Positions 1 through 6,238 of a DNA stretch of 10,905 nucleotides are shown piece after piece (position 1 is the first letter of the stretch; each line of letters starts with the position of its first letter). This stretch comes from Chloroflexota bacterium (GTDB taxonomy: Bacteria > Chloroflexota > Anaerolineae > SpSt-600), in assembly GCA_011041825.1 (NCBI GenBank), contig DRAO01000432.1, positions 1 to 10,905 on the forward strand, written 5' to 3'. A program made the position numbers and the translations under genes. The notes below the pieces were generated by a model. The model did no database searches. It saw only the letters and a program-made list of their open reading frames with translations, and was not told the origin of the DNA.

Positions 1-662
1 CTCATAATGTGCCCCCCCAAGATGTATGGACAGCCGCTTACTTGCTGACCACTTCGCACCCCTATTTCCCCGCCGGAACCATCCACGTGGCAGTGGTGGA
101 CCCCGGCGTAGGTACCCGAAGACGGGCTATAGCAGTGGAAACCCAACGGGCCTTCTTCGTGGCCCCCGATAACGGCCTCCTGACCTGCATCCTGAAAGAG
201 GAAAAGGTGCACAAAATCGTGGCTCTTACCGAGCCACGTTACTGGCTCCCCGAGCCCAGCTCAACTTTTCACGGGCGGGACATCTTTGCCCCGGTGGCAG
301 CTCATCTGTCCCGAGGTGTCCCTCTGGAGGAGATGGGAACGCCTGTTCAGGATCCGGTGCTCTTAGATTGGCCTTACCCCCTCAAGCGCCCCGATGGCAC
401 CATCGTAGGCCATGTGCTCCACGTTGACCGCTTTGGTAATCTCATCACCAACCTCGAAGAAAAGCACATAAGTGGAGACGTGGTCGTGGAAGTTGCCGGC
501 CATAAAATAGAGGGGCTGAAGCGCACTTTTGCCGATGTGGAACCGGGTAAGCCCCTGGCCTACATAGGCAGCACAGGCCGGCTGGAAATCGCCATCCGGC
601 AAGGCAATGCGGCCCAAACCTTCAACGTTCGCCGGGGCGACAAAATCCTTGTGAGGGGGTAA
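1..662 (+). CDS. SAM hydroxide adenosyltransferase (DUF62 family), 5' partial
   Basis: The enzyme family uses a water-derived hydroxide to split S-adenosylmethionine into adenosine and methionine; it is related to SAM-dependent fluorinase and chlorinase. The frame is open to the window edge, and the codons before the GTG at 9 read S/T-H-N-V-P-P-Q-D, which matches the conserved stretch of this family. The true start therefore lies upstream and about 40-50 N-terminal residues are missing. Counting from the GTG at 9, I see DPGVGT (D31), the Arg seven residues later (R38), APDNG (52-56) and TFHGRD (H88). D31, R38 and H88 correspond to the Asp-Arg-His triad reported for the hydrolase branch. The C-terminal domain shows [11 protein letters not shown] and an LEIA..GNAA strand, as expected. 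The gene ends in TAA five bases before murA, so the two are probably co-transcribed. A halogenase role is unlikely given the triad, but I cannot test it. Confidence 0.9.
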   Translation, partial: HNVPPQDVWTAAYLLTTSHPYFPAGTIHVAVVDPGVGTRRRAIAVETQRAFFVAPDNGLLTCILKEEKVHKIVALTEPRYWLPEPSSTFHGRDIFAPVAAHLSRGVPLEEMGTPVQDPVLLDWPYPLKRPDGTIVGHVLHVDRFGNLITNLEEKHISGDVVVEVAGHKIEGLKRTFADVEPGKPLAYIGSTGRLEIAIRQGNAAQTFNVRRGDKILVRG

Positions 663-667
663 AGGCT

Positions 668-1945
668 ATGGGTAAGTTCGTCATCGAAGGCGGTCACCCT
701 CTTGAGGGGGAAATAACACCTAGCGGGAACAAAAACGCAGCCCTTCCCATCCTGGCTGCCTCTCTCCTTACAGATGAGCCGGTGGTCATCCGCAACCTCC
801 CCCGTATCGGCGATGTGCACACTATGCTGGCGCTCCTTGAAGACCTGGGGGTGGAGGTGAACTTCACCAATGAACGAGAGGTCACCCTCAGAGCCTCCCG
901 CATCGTCAAAACATCGTTGCGGGAAGACCTGTGCCGCCGGATAAGAGCTTCCATCCTGCTGGCCGGGCCAATGTTAGCCCGCTGTGGTGAGGTGAGGCTG
1001 GCCCCTCCAGGGGGCGATGTAATAGGGCGACGCCGCCTGGATACCCACTTCCTGGCCTTCCAGGCAATGGGAGCAGAGGTTGATACCAACGCCCGATATT
1101 ACTTGAAGACCCCATCCCTCCACGGTGCCGACATCCTTCTGGACGAGACCAGCGTAACCGGCACCGAAAACGCCCTTATGGCTGCCGTGCTGGCCCGGGG
1201 CACCACTGTAATCCGCAATGCTGCATCAGAACCCCACGTCCAGGACCTGGCCCGCTGTCTCAACCAGATGGGAGCCCGCATCTCAGGCATCGGCTCCAAC
1301 ACCCTGGTGATAGAGGGGGTGGAAAGGCTCCACGGCACCGAATTTGAAATCCCCTCCGACCACATCGAAGTGGGCAGCTTCATAGGCTTGGCTGCCGTCA
1401 CCCGGGGCCAGATTCTAATACGCAAGGCTGTGCCTGAGAATATGAGGATGTCGCTCCTGGTCTTCGAGCGTCTGGGGGTAAAGGTGGAAATAAGGGGGGA
1501 GGACATCTTCGTCCCTGCCGAGCAGGAGATGACCATAACCCCCGATATGGATGGGGCTGTGCCCAAGATTGATGATGCCCCCTGGCCGGGCTTCCCCGCC
1601 GACCTTATGAGCATTGCCCTGGTGGTGGCCACCCAAGCCCGGGGGACGGTGCTTTTCTTCGAGAAAATGTTTGAGAGCAGGCTCTACTTCGTGGACAAGC
1701 TCATTGCGATGGGAGCCAAGATAATCCTGTGCGACCCCCACCGGGCGGTGGTCATCGGGCCGTCCAGGCTCCACGGCGAGCAGGTCACCAGCCCCGACAT
1801 ACGGGCTGGGATGGCACTGGTGCTGGCCGCCCTTTGCGCCAAAGGTACCAGCGAAATCCTCAACATCGAGCAGATAGACCGAGGATACGAGCAGATTGAT
1901 GAGAAGCTTCAGAACTTGGGGGCCAGGATTAAGAGAGTTGATTAG
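668..1945 (+). CDS. murA: UDP-N-acetylglucosamine 1-carboxyvinyltransferase MurA (Asp-type active site)
   Basis: MurA transfers enolpyruvate from PEP to UDP-GlcNAc, the first committed cytoplasmic step of peptidoglycan synthesis. The 425-residue length is normal. The N-terminus has [11 protein letters not shown] with K22 and N23 of the active site. The catalytic loop reads [10 protein letters not shown] with D117 where E. coli-type enzymes have Cys115. The FPADLM motif (D312) matches the conserved Asp of the second half, and DIRAG (R379) matches the conserved Arg near the C-terminus, followed by IDRGYE. The Cys-to-Asp form is known in mycobacterial and chlamydial MurA and is linked to fosfomycin insensitivity. 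ATG 668 follows a purine-rich GAGGGGG at 652-658 inside the end of the preceding gene, and the 5-bp spacing suggests translational coupling. A murA paralogue (murZ) is possible; EPSP synthase is excluded by the motifs. A long hairpin follows the stop codon. Confidence 0.95.
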   Translation: MGKFVIEGGHPLEGEITPSGNKNAALPILAASLLTDEPVVIRNLPRIGDVHTMLALLEDLGVEVNFTNEREVTLRASRIVKTSLREDLCRRIRASILLAGPMLARCGEVRLAPPGGDVIGRRRLDTHFLAFQAMGAEVDTNARYYLKTPSLHGADILLDETSVTGTENALMAAVLARGTTVIRNAASEPHVQDLARCLNQMGARISGIGSNTLVIEGVERLHGTEFEIPSDHIEVGSFIGLAAVTRGQILIRKAVPENMRMSLLVFERLGVKVEIRGEDIFVPAEQEMTITPDMDGAVPKIDDAPWPGFPADLMSIALVVATQARGTVLFFEKMFESRLYFVDKLIAMGAKIILCDPHRAVVIGPSRLHGEQVTSPDIRAGMALVLAALCAKGTSEILNIEQIDRGYEQIDEKLQNLGARIKRVD

Positions 1946-1948
1946 GGC

Positions 1949-1983
1949 GTTTTTTGGCGATGGCCTTGCCGTTGCCAAGAAAC
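1949..1983 (+). repeat. Long imperfect hairpin just after the murA stop (H1)
   Basis: The arms 1949-1963 and 1969-1983 pair over 15 bp, including three G-T wobble pairs, around a 5-base CCTTG loop. It begins four bases after the murA stop. Only a short TTTT (1988-1991) follows, after five other bases, and then the pncA ribosome binding site begins. It could be a weak terminator or an mRNA processing or stability element. On the minus strand the tip reads GGCAAGGCC, similar to the tips of the hairpins at 2526 and 5641. Confidence 0.6.
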
Positions 1984-1992
1984 AGTCTTTTC

Positions 1993-2000
1993 GGGAGGTG
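1993..2000 (+). promoter_or_regulatory. Strong ribosome binding site deciding the pncA start
   Basis: GGGAGGTG lies 4 bases before ATG 2005. It fixes that start over an in-frame ATG at 1954, which lies inside the hairpin and would add 17 residues unlike the family. Confidence 0.75.
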
Positions 2001-2004
2001 GACT

Positions 2005-2526
2005 ATGGCGAATGCGGTGATTGTGGTGGATATGCAGAGAGGGTTCCTCGAAGAAGGCTTCCCCCTTTACTGTGGGGAGGAAGCCCGCAAGATTATCCCT
2101 AACGTGCGTAAATTGCTGGAGGAGGAGCTCTCCAAAGGTTCCGTGCTCTTCTTCACCGCAGACACCCACGACCCCGACGACAAAGAATTCCAGATGTTCC
2201 CCCCTCACTGTGTGAAGGGCACGCCGGAGGTAGAAATCATCCCCGAACTCAAAGAATTCGTGGAAAAAGGCACCATCATCCCCAAGCGCCGTTACAGCGG
2301 CTTCTTTGAGACCGACTTGGACGAACGCCTCAAGGCCCTTAACCCTGATAAACTCATCATCTGTGGCGTATGCACTGACATCTGTGTGATGCACACTGTG
2401 GCCGATGCCCGCAATCGGGATTACATCGTTGAGGTCCCCAGGGACTGTGTGGCCAGCTTTGACCCTGAAGCCCACGAGTTCGCCCTCAAACACATCGAGA
2501 AGATATTGGGGGCTAAAGTAGTATAA
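2005..2526 (+). CDS. pncA: Nicotinamidase (isochorismatase-like hydrolase)
   Basis: The enzyme deamidates nicotinamide to nicotinate in the cytoplasm, the entry step of the Preiss-Handler NAD salvage route. The protein is 173 residues from ATG 2005, within the normal range. It opens with AVIVVDMQ, giving the catalytic Asp D9. K94 in IPKRRYSGF and C127 in CTDICV complete the Asp-Lys-Cys triad. D53 and H55 (ADTHD) and H68 (PPHCVKG) are the metal ligands that separate nicotinamidases from other isochorismatase-fold enzymes. The next gene is nicotinate phosphoribosyltransferase, which uses the product directly and strongly supports this call. The start was chosen from the GGGAGGTG site at 1993-2000. 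A hairpin overlaps its last stop base. The gene symbol is by function; I cannot place it in a specific nicotinamidase subfamily. Confidence 0.92.
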   Translation: MANAVIVVDMQRGFLEEGFPLYCGEEARKIIPNVRKLLEEELSKGSVLFFTADTHDPDDKEFQMFPPHCVKGTPEVEIIPELKEFVEKGTIIPKRRYSGFFETDLDERLKALNPDKLIICGVCTDICVMHTVADARNRDYIVEVPRDCVASFDPEAHEFALKHIEKILGAKVV

Positions 2527-2564
2527 GGGGCTTTTGCGGTGGCAAAGCTGCCGCAAAAGCCCTT
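2526..2564 (+). repeat. Long hairpin between pncA and pncB (H2)
   Basis: A 12-bp perfect stem, GGGCTTTTGCGG (2528-2539) with CCGCAAAAGCCC (2551-2562), extends outward to about 2526/2564 and inward with two wobbles and two G-C pairs to a tight AAA loop, for about 18 bp in all. It begins at the last base of the pncA TAA. No T-run follows, so a classic intrinsic terminator is doubtful. The pncB ribosome binding site starts 12 bases later. The tip reads GGCAAAGC on the plus strand. Confidence 0.8.
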
Positions 2565-2576
2565 CAGATTGCTTCT

Positions 2577-2582
2577 GGAGGT
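2577..2582 (+). promoter_or_regulatory. Ribosome binding site deciding the pncB start
   Basis: GGAGGT lies 4 bases before ATG 2587. It supports this start over an in-frame GTG at 2539 that sits inside the hairpin and would add 16 residues encoded largely by the hairpin arm. Confidence 0.7.
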
Positions 2583-2586
2583 CGCT

Positions 2587-3594
2587 ATGGAAGGCACGAA
2601 GTTCTCCCATCCTGTCCTTTCGGGCGAAACGGCAGATGTATATTTCCTGCGCACCAAAGCCATCCTGGAGGCCGAGGGGCTTAACCCTGTCGTCACTATG
2701 GAGGTTTTCCCCAACAAGCCTGGTATCCTGTGCGGGATGAAAGAAGTACTGGAGCTTCTTTCAGTGGTGCTGCCAGAGGACGCTGAAGTCTGGGCTTTAG
2801 ACGAAGGGGAGGAGATGGCCGCCAAGGAAGTGGTGCTGCGCATAACTGCCCCTTACCTAAGCTTCGGCATTTACGAGACAGCCATCCTGGGCATCCTGGC
2901 CCACGAAAGCGGATGGGCCACCGGGGCTCGTAAGTGCGTGGAAGCCGCTGGAGACATCCCTGTCATCAGCTTTGGGGCTCGCCATGTGCACCCTGATGTG
3001 GCCGCCCGGATGGAATACGCTGCCATCGTGGGAGGATGCGCTGGATGCGCTACCCCTGCCGGGGCAAAATTGGCTGGGCAGGAACCGATAGGTACCATCC
3101 CCCACGCTATGGTGCTCATCTTCAATGATACTGTGAAGGCTGTGGAAGCTTTTGACCGCCATATGCCTCCGCAGATTCGCCGTATCGCTCTGGTGGATAC
3201 GTTCAAAGACGAAGCGGAGGAGAGCATCCGGGTAGCCAAGGCTATGGGCAAAAAACTGTGGGGGGTGCGGCTGGACACCCCACCCGAGCGAGGTCGGGTT
3301 ACCCCGGATTTGGTGAAGGAAGTACGGGCTCGATTGGACCAAGCCGGGTTCCCCTGGGTTAAGATTGTGGTCAGCGGGGGCATAGATGTCGAGCGCATCC
3401 GTCTCTTCCGGGAGACAGGTGCTCCGGTGGATGCTTTTGGCGTAGGGAGCGCCATAAGCGGTGCTCCACCCATTGACTTCACCGCCGACATCAAAGAGGT
3501 AGAAGGAGAACCCAGGGCCAAGCGAGGCCGTATCCCCGGTCGCACCCACAACCCCCGCCTCAAGAAGGTGGAATTATCCAGGGTTAAGGGATGA
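2587..3594 (+). CDS. pncB: Nicotinate phosphoribosyltransferase
   Basis: The enzyme joins nicotinate to PRPP to give nicotinate mononucleotide, the step after nicotinamidase in NAD salvage. The product is 335 residues, near the short archaeal-type form (Thermoplasma-like) and shorter than E. coli PncB. Near the N-terminus it reads FSHPVLSGETADVYFLRT. GARHVHP (R132, H135) and a Gly/Cys-rich GGCAGCATP follow, then GTIPHA (H173), VDTFKDE (D204), VRLDTP (about 228-232), VSGGID (262-267) and FGVGS (284-288). These are the substrate- and phosphate-binding loops of the type II phosphoribosyltransferase barrel. The end is a basic KRGRIPGR tail. It lies 60 bp after pncA, separated by a hairpin. A quinolinate phosphoribosyltransferase is a related fold but is less likely given the motifs and the pncA partner. 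Confidence 0.9.
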   Translation: MEGTKFSHPVLSGETADVYFLRTKAILEAEGLNPVVTMEVFPNKPGILCGMKEVLELLSVVLPEDAEVWALDEGEEMAAKEVVLRITAPYLSFGIYETAILGILAHESGWATGARKCVEAAGDIPVISFGARHVHPDVAARMEYAAIVGGCAGCATPAGAKLAGQEPIGTIPHAMVLIFNDTVKAVEAFDRHMPPQIRRIALVDTFKDEAEESIRVAKAMGKKLWGVRLDTPPERGRVTPDLVKEVRARLDQAGFPWVKIVVSGGIDVERIRLFRETGAPVDAFGVGSAISGAPPIDFTADIKEVEGEPRAKRGRIPGRTHNPRLKKVELSRVKG

Positions 3595-3599
3595 TAGGA

Positions 3600-3628
3600 T
3601 TGCTTTCAGGGAAAGGGTGTGGTATTAT
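3600..3628 (+). promoter_or_regulatory. Possible sigma-70-type promoter before the coiled-coil gene
   Basis: TTGCTT (3600-3605) and TATTAT (3623-3628) are separated by exactly 17 bases in the 68-bp gap after pncB. The -10 differs from consensus at one base and the -35 matches at three of six. The -35 also lies in one arm of a 7-bp inverted repeat, TTGCTTT (3600-3606) and AAAGCAA (3634-3640), that flanks the -10. It would start a transcript carrying the coiled-coil gene and gatB. This is pattern-based only. Confidence 0.4.
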
Positions 3629-3662
3629 ACAGAAAAGCAAATGAGGATGGCGGAGGATAAAG

Positions 3663-4145
3663 ATGGCTATAACCGTTATGCCCCCGGTTCTCCAGGAACG
3701 GTTGGGCACTGAGGGGTCCTTGGCTTTAGCCGAGGTACTGAATAGGGCCTTTGAGGATGAACGTCAGCATCTGTTAGTTTTGGTGGAAGACCGCTACGAG
3801 AAGCGGCTTTCGGAGGAGACTACACGCTTGGAACGTGTGATGACTGAACTGTTCTCCTCTCTCCGGGAAGAGATAACCCAGAGGGAAAACCGCCTCCGGG
3901 AAGATATGGCCAAGATGGAGGCCAGAATCCGGGAAAATATGACAAAGATGGAGGCTGGCATCCGGGAGGATATGGCCAAAATGGAGGCTGGCATCCGACA
4001 GGATATGACAGAGATGGAATCCCGGTTGCGGGTGGAAATAGCAAGAAGGCATTCCGAGCTTATCCGCTGGATGTTTATATTCTGGATTGGGCAGTTTATA
4101 TCAATAGCGGCTTTGATTATTACCCTCGTCCAACTCATAAAGTAG
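3663..4145 (+). CDS. Hypothetical coiled-coil protein with hendecad repeats and C-terminal membrane anchor
   Basis: I do not recognise a named function. The 160-residue product has a helical N-terminal part (1-67) and then a run of six 11-residue repeats (68-133). The four central ones (79-122) are nearly identical, of the pattern R-[EQ]-[DN]-M-x-[KE]-M-E-x-[RG]-[IL]. Hendecads of this kind form long, straight or slightly right-handed coiled coils, probably oligomeric. Residues 136-159 form one hydrophobic segment at the C-terminus, so the protein looks tail-anchored with the coil in the cytoplasm. No signal peptide is seen. It resembles the small DUF1640-like coiled-coil proteins common in some environmental bacteria, but this is an impression. 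ATG 3663 has GGAGG at 3652-3656. It lies 54 bp before gatB, behind a possible promoter, and shares no obvious function with its neighbours. Confidence 0.8.
   Translation: MAITVMPPVLQERLGTEGSLALAEVLNRAFEDERQHLLVLVEDRYEKRLSEETTRLERVMTELFSSLREEITQRENRLREDMAKMEARIRENMTKMEAGIREDMAKMEAGIRQDMTEMESRLRVEIARRHSELIRWMFIFWIGQFISIAALIITLVQLIK
3864..4061 (+). repeat. 33-bp in-gene tandem repeat (six units, four well conserved)
   Basis: Units start at 3864, 3897, 3930, 3963, 3996 and 4029. The units at 3897, 3930 and 3963 are nearly identical in DNA as well as protein (CGGGA[AG][AG]ATATG... then ATGGAGG), the one at 3996 is diverged, and the outer two match only in protein pattern. The period of exactly 11 codons keeps the reading frame. 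Copy number could change by slippage or recombination without a frameshift. Confidence 0.85.
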
Positions 4146-4187
4146 CTGATGTTCTCCGCACATATCACGCCCTCGAAAGTAATTTAC

Positions 4188-4195
4188 GGGAGGAG
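4188..4195 (+). promoter_or_regulatory. Ribosome binding site deciding the gatB GTG start
   Basis: GGGAGGAG lies 4 bases before GTG 4200. That start gives M-E-Y-E-A-V-I-G, the usual GatB N-terminus. The in-frame ATG at 4149 would add 17 residues with no family match. Confidence 0.7.
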
Positions 4196-4199
4196 TACT

Positions 4200-5642
4200 G
4201 TGGAATACGAAGCGGTCATCGGAATGGAGGTACACGTGCAACTTCTCACCAAATCCAAGATGTTTTGCTCCTGTAGCGCCGAAGCCTTCGGTGCAGAGCC
4301 TAACACCCACGTCTGCCCGGTATGCTTGGGGATGCCCGGGAGCCTCCCGGTCATCAACCGCAAGGCTGTGGAATACACCATTATGGCTGGGCTGGCCCTT
4401 AACTGCCAGATTGCCGAGTTCGCCAAGTTCGACCGCAAGAATTACTTCTACCCCGACCTCCCCAAAGGCTATCAGATTTCCCAGTATGATTTGCCCATCG
4501 CCACCAATGGCTGGTTGGAGATAGAAACTGAAAACGGTCACAAGCGCATCCGGATAAGGCGAGTACACCTGGAAGAGGACACGGCCAAGCTCTTCCATAT
4601 GGGTGATTACACCCTTGTTGACTTCAACCGGGCCGGGATTCCCCTCTTGGAAATCGTGAGCGAGCCCGATATGAGTACCCCTGAGGAGGCCCGCCAGTAC
4701 CTGATTAAATTGCGCACCATCCTGCGTTATCTGGGGATTTCCACCGCCGATATGGAAAAGGGGGCAATGCGGTGCGAGGCCAACGTCTCCCTGCGACCCA
4801 AAGGCTCCAAGGAGCTGGGCACACGGGTGGAAATCAAGAACATCAACTCCTTCCGCTTCGTCAAGCAAGCCCTGGAATACGAAATCGAGCGGCAGAGAAA
4901 GCTGCTGGAGCAAGGACGGTCGGTGGAGCAGATCACTGTGGGCTGGGACGACCAGCGGAACATCACCGTAGTCCAACGCACCAAAGAATACGCCCACGAT
5001 TACCGGTACTTCCCTGAACCCGACCTGCCTCCGCTGGTCATCAGCCGGGAGTGGGTGGAGGAGATAAGAGCCCGGCTGCCGGAGCTTCCCGATGCCCGAC
5101 GGGAGCGTTTCCAGCAGCAGTACGGCCTTTCCCCTGCCGAAGCCAGGGTGCTCACCGCCGAGAAAGAACCGGCGGATTACTTTGAAGCCTGCGTGGCCCT
5201 CTATCCCGAGCCCAAGAAACTAGCCAACTGGATTACCGGGGAATTCTTCCGGCTTCTGCGGGACACCGGCACTTCCTTTGAAGACGTCAAAGTTTCGCCC
5301 GAAAAGCTTGTGAAGCTCCTGCGCCTGGTGGACGAGGGCACCATCAACCAGAACACCGCCAAAGCCGTGTTGCGGGAGATGTTCGAGACGGGCGAGGACC
5401 CGCAGAAGATTGTGGAAAAGAAGGGTCTCTCCCGCATAACCGACACCGCCTACATCCAATCCGTCATCGAAGAAGTCCTCGACGCCAACCCCGATGCGCT
5501 ACAGAGGTATCTGGGCGGCAAGGAATCCACCTTCGGGTTCTTTATGGGCCAGGTGATGAAGGCCACAAAAGGCCGTGCCGACCCTAAGCTGGCTTCTAAA
5601 TTGCTTAGGGAGAAGCTGACAGAACTCAAGAAGAATTCATAG
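4200..5642 (+). CDS. gatB: Asp-tRNA(Asn)/Glu-tRNA(Gln) amidotransferase subunit B
   Basis: GatB is the kinase and tRNA-binding subunit of the GatCAB complex. It phosphorylates the Glu or Asp on mischarged tRNA so that ammonia delivered by GatA can amidate it. The 480-residue product from GTG 4200 is the usual length. It begins [14 protein letters not shown] and carries C23-x-C25 and C39-x2-C42, a four-Cys set likely to bind zinc. The signature [20 protein letters not shown] follows around 80-100. Residues from about 330 on form the helical GatB/YqeY tail ([12 protein letters not shown] ... NQNTAKAVL ... [16 protein letters not shown]) that contacts tRNA. gatA and gatC are not in the window, so the subunit genes are split, which is common in some phyla. 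A perfect hairpin begins inside the stop codon, and the next gene, yqeY, is homologous to this protein's own tail. Confidence 0.96.
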   Translation: MEYEAVIGMEVHVQLLTKSKMFCSCSAEAFGAEPNTHVCPVCLGMPGSLPVINRKAVEYTIMAGLALNCQIAEFAKFDRKNYFYPDLPKGYQISQYDLPIATNGWLEIETENGHKRIRIRRVHLEEDTAKLFHMGDYTLVDFNRAGIPLLEIVSEPDMSTPEEARQYLIKLRTILRYLGISTADMEKGAMRCEANVSLRPKGSKELGTRVEIKNINSFRFVKQALEYEIERQRKLLEQGRSVEQITVGWDDQRNITVVQRTKEYAHDYRYFPEPDLPPLVISREWVEEIRARLPELPDARRERFQQQYGLSPAEARVLTAEKEPADYFEACVALYPEPKKLANWITGEFFRLLRDTGTSFEDVKVSPEKLVKLLRLVDEGTINQNTAKAVLREMFETGEDPQKIVEKKGLSRITDTAYIQSVIEEVLDANPDALQRYLGGKESTFGFFMGQVMKATKGRADPKLASKLLREKLTELKKNS

Positions 5643-5685
5643 GTAATTTCTGAGCAGCGGCTTTGCCGCTGCTCAGAAATTACCT
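5641..5685 (+). repeat. Perfect 21-bp hairpin overlapping the gatB stop (H3)
   Basis: The arms 5641-5661 and 5665-5685 are exact reverse complements around a TTT loop; a T-G pair at 5640/5686 could extend the stem. The 5' arm uses two bases of the gatB TAG. No T-run follows (GTTACCC), so it is not a classic intrinsic terminator. The yqeY ribosome binding site follows at 5703. Possible roles are an RNase III site, a 3'-end stabiliser or a bidirectional terminator of the no-U type. On the minus strand the tip reads GGCAAAGCC. Confidence 0.9.
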
Positions 5686-5714
5686 GTTACCCATCCCTCA
5701 ACGGAGGAGACACA

Positions 5715-6167
5715 ATGAGCATCAAGGAGAAAATTGACCAGGACCTCAAAGAGGCGATGAAGCAGAAGGATGAGCACCGCAAGACGGCCTTGCGGATGCT
5801 CAAAACGGCCATCCGCAGGGCCGAGGTCGAGAAGATGCGGGAACTCACCGATGAAGAAGTTATAGCCGTCATCGCCAGCGAGGCCAAGAAACACCGCCAA
5901 TCCATCGAAGAATTCGCCAAAGGCGGGCGTGAAGACCTGGTGGAGCAGGAGAAGCGGGAGCTTGCCATCCTGGAATCTTACCTCCCCAAACCGCTTACCG
6001 AAAGCGAGATTGAAGAAGCAGCCCGACAGGCCATAGAAGAAGTGGGAGCTACCGACCCCCGGCAAGTGGGGCAGGTAATGCGGGTGCTTATGCCCAGAGT
6101 CAGAGGTCGGGCTGATGGGCGTTTAGTCAATAAAATTGTACGAGAGATATTGGCCGGCGAGAGGTGA
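5715..6167 (+). CDS. yqeY: YqeY family protein (GatB/YqeY domain)
   Basis: This is a stand-alone GatB/YqeY domain protein, small, helical and cytoplasmic. Its exact role is not settled; the homologous tail of GatB binds tRNA, so a tRNA-linked role is a reasonable inference. The 150-residue length is typical. It begins MSIKEKIDQDLKEAMKQKD and has the family run LRMLKTAI, then ELAILESYLPKPLTESEI (about 90-107). The C-terminal part VGQVMRVLMPRVRGRADGRLV closely resembles the [19 protein letters not shown] stretch of the GatB just upstream. ATG 5715 has GGAGG at 5703-5707, 7 bases away. It stands between gatB and the pgpH-ybeY pair. In Bacillus, as I recall it, yqeY also heads the cluster that contains the pgpH and ybeY homologues. 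Confidence 0.93.
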   Translation: MSIKEKIDQDLKEAMKQKDEHRKTALRMLKTAIRRAEVEKMRELTDEEVIAVIASEAKKHRQSIEEFAKGGREDLVEQEKRELAILESYLPKPLTESEIEEAARQAIEEVGATDPRQVGQVMRVLMPRVRGRADGRLVNKIVREILAGER

Positions 6168-6238
6168 AAGAAGCCCTCTCCCCATCGGCAAAACTCCTGT
6201 TGAGATAAAGGCCTCCCTTGGGTTCTTATAGTTGGGCG

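Noticed and set aside
668..1945. EPSP synthase (aroA) as an alternative to murA
   Set aside because: The NKN N-terminal motif, the GGD loop and the IDRGYE end are MurA features.
1949..1991. H1 hairpin as a classic intrinsic terminator
   Set aside because: The stem is AT-rich at the base with wobbles, and the TTTT is displaced by five bases and followed at once by a ribosome binding site. It could still be a weak terminator, so I list it as a hairpin only.
1942..2610. Minus-strand open frame (222 codons) opposite pncA
   Set aside because: It is a shadow of pncA with no protein features of its own.
3864..4061. 33-bp periodic repeats as a CRISPR array
   Set aside because: The units are directly adjacent with no spacers and keep the reading frame; they are coding repeats of a coiled coil.
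4101..4997. Long minus-strand open frame (298 codons) opposite gatB
   Set aside because: It lies wholly opposite well-matched genes, has no recognisable motif, and is the kind of open frame expected from GC-rich codon bias.
6159..6180. GAGAGG/CCTCTC 6-bp stem at the yqeY stop as a fourth member of the hairpin set
   Set aside because: It is short, has a 10-base loop and lacks the GGCAARGCY tip.
6200..6232. TTGAGA and TATAGT as a promoter for pgpH
   Set aside because: The spacing is 21 bases, outside the normal range, and the -10 lies too close to the chosen ATG.
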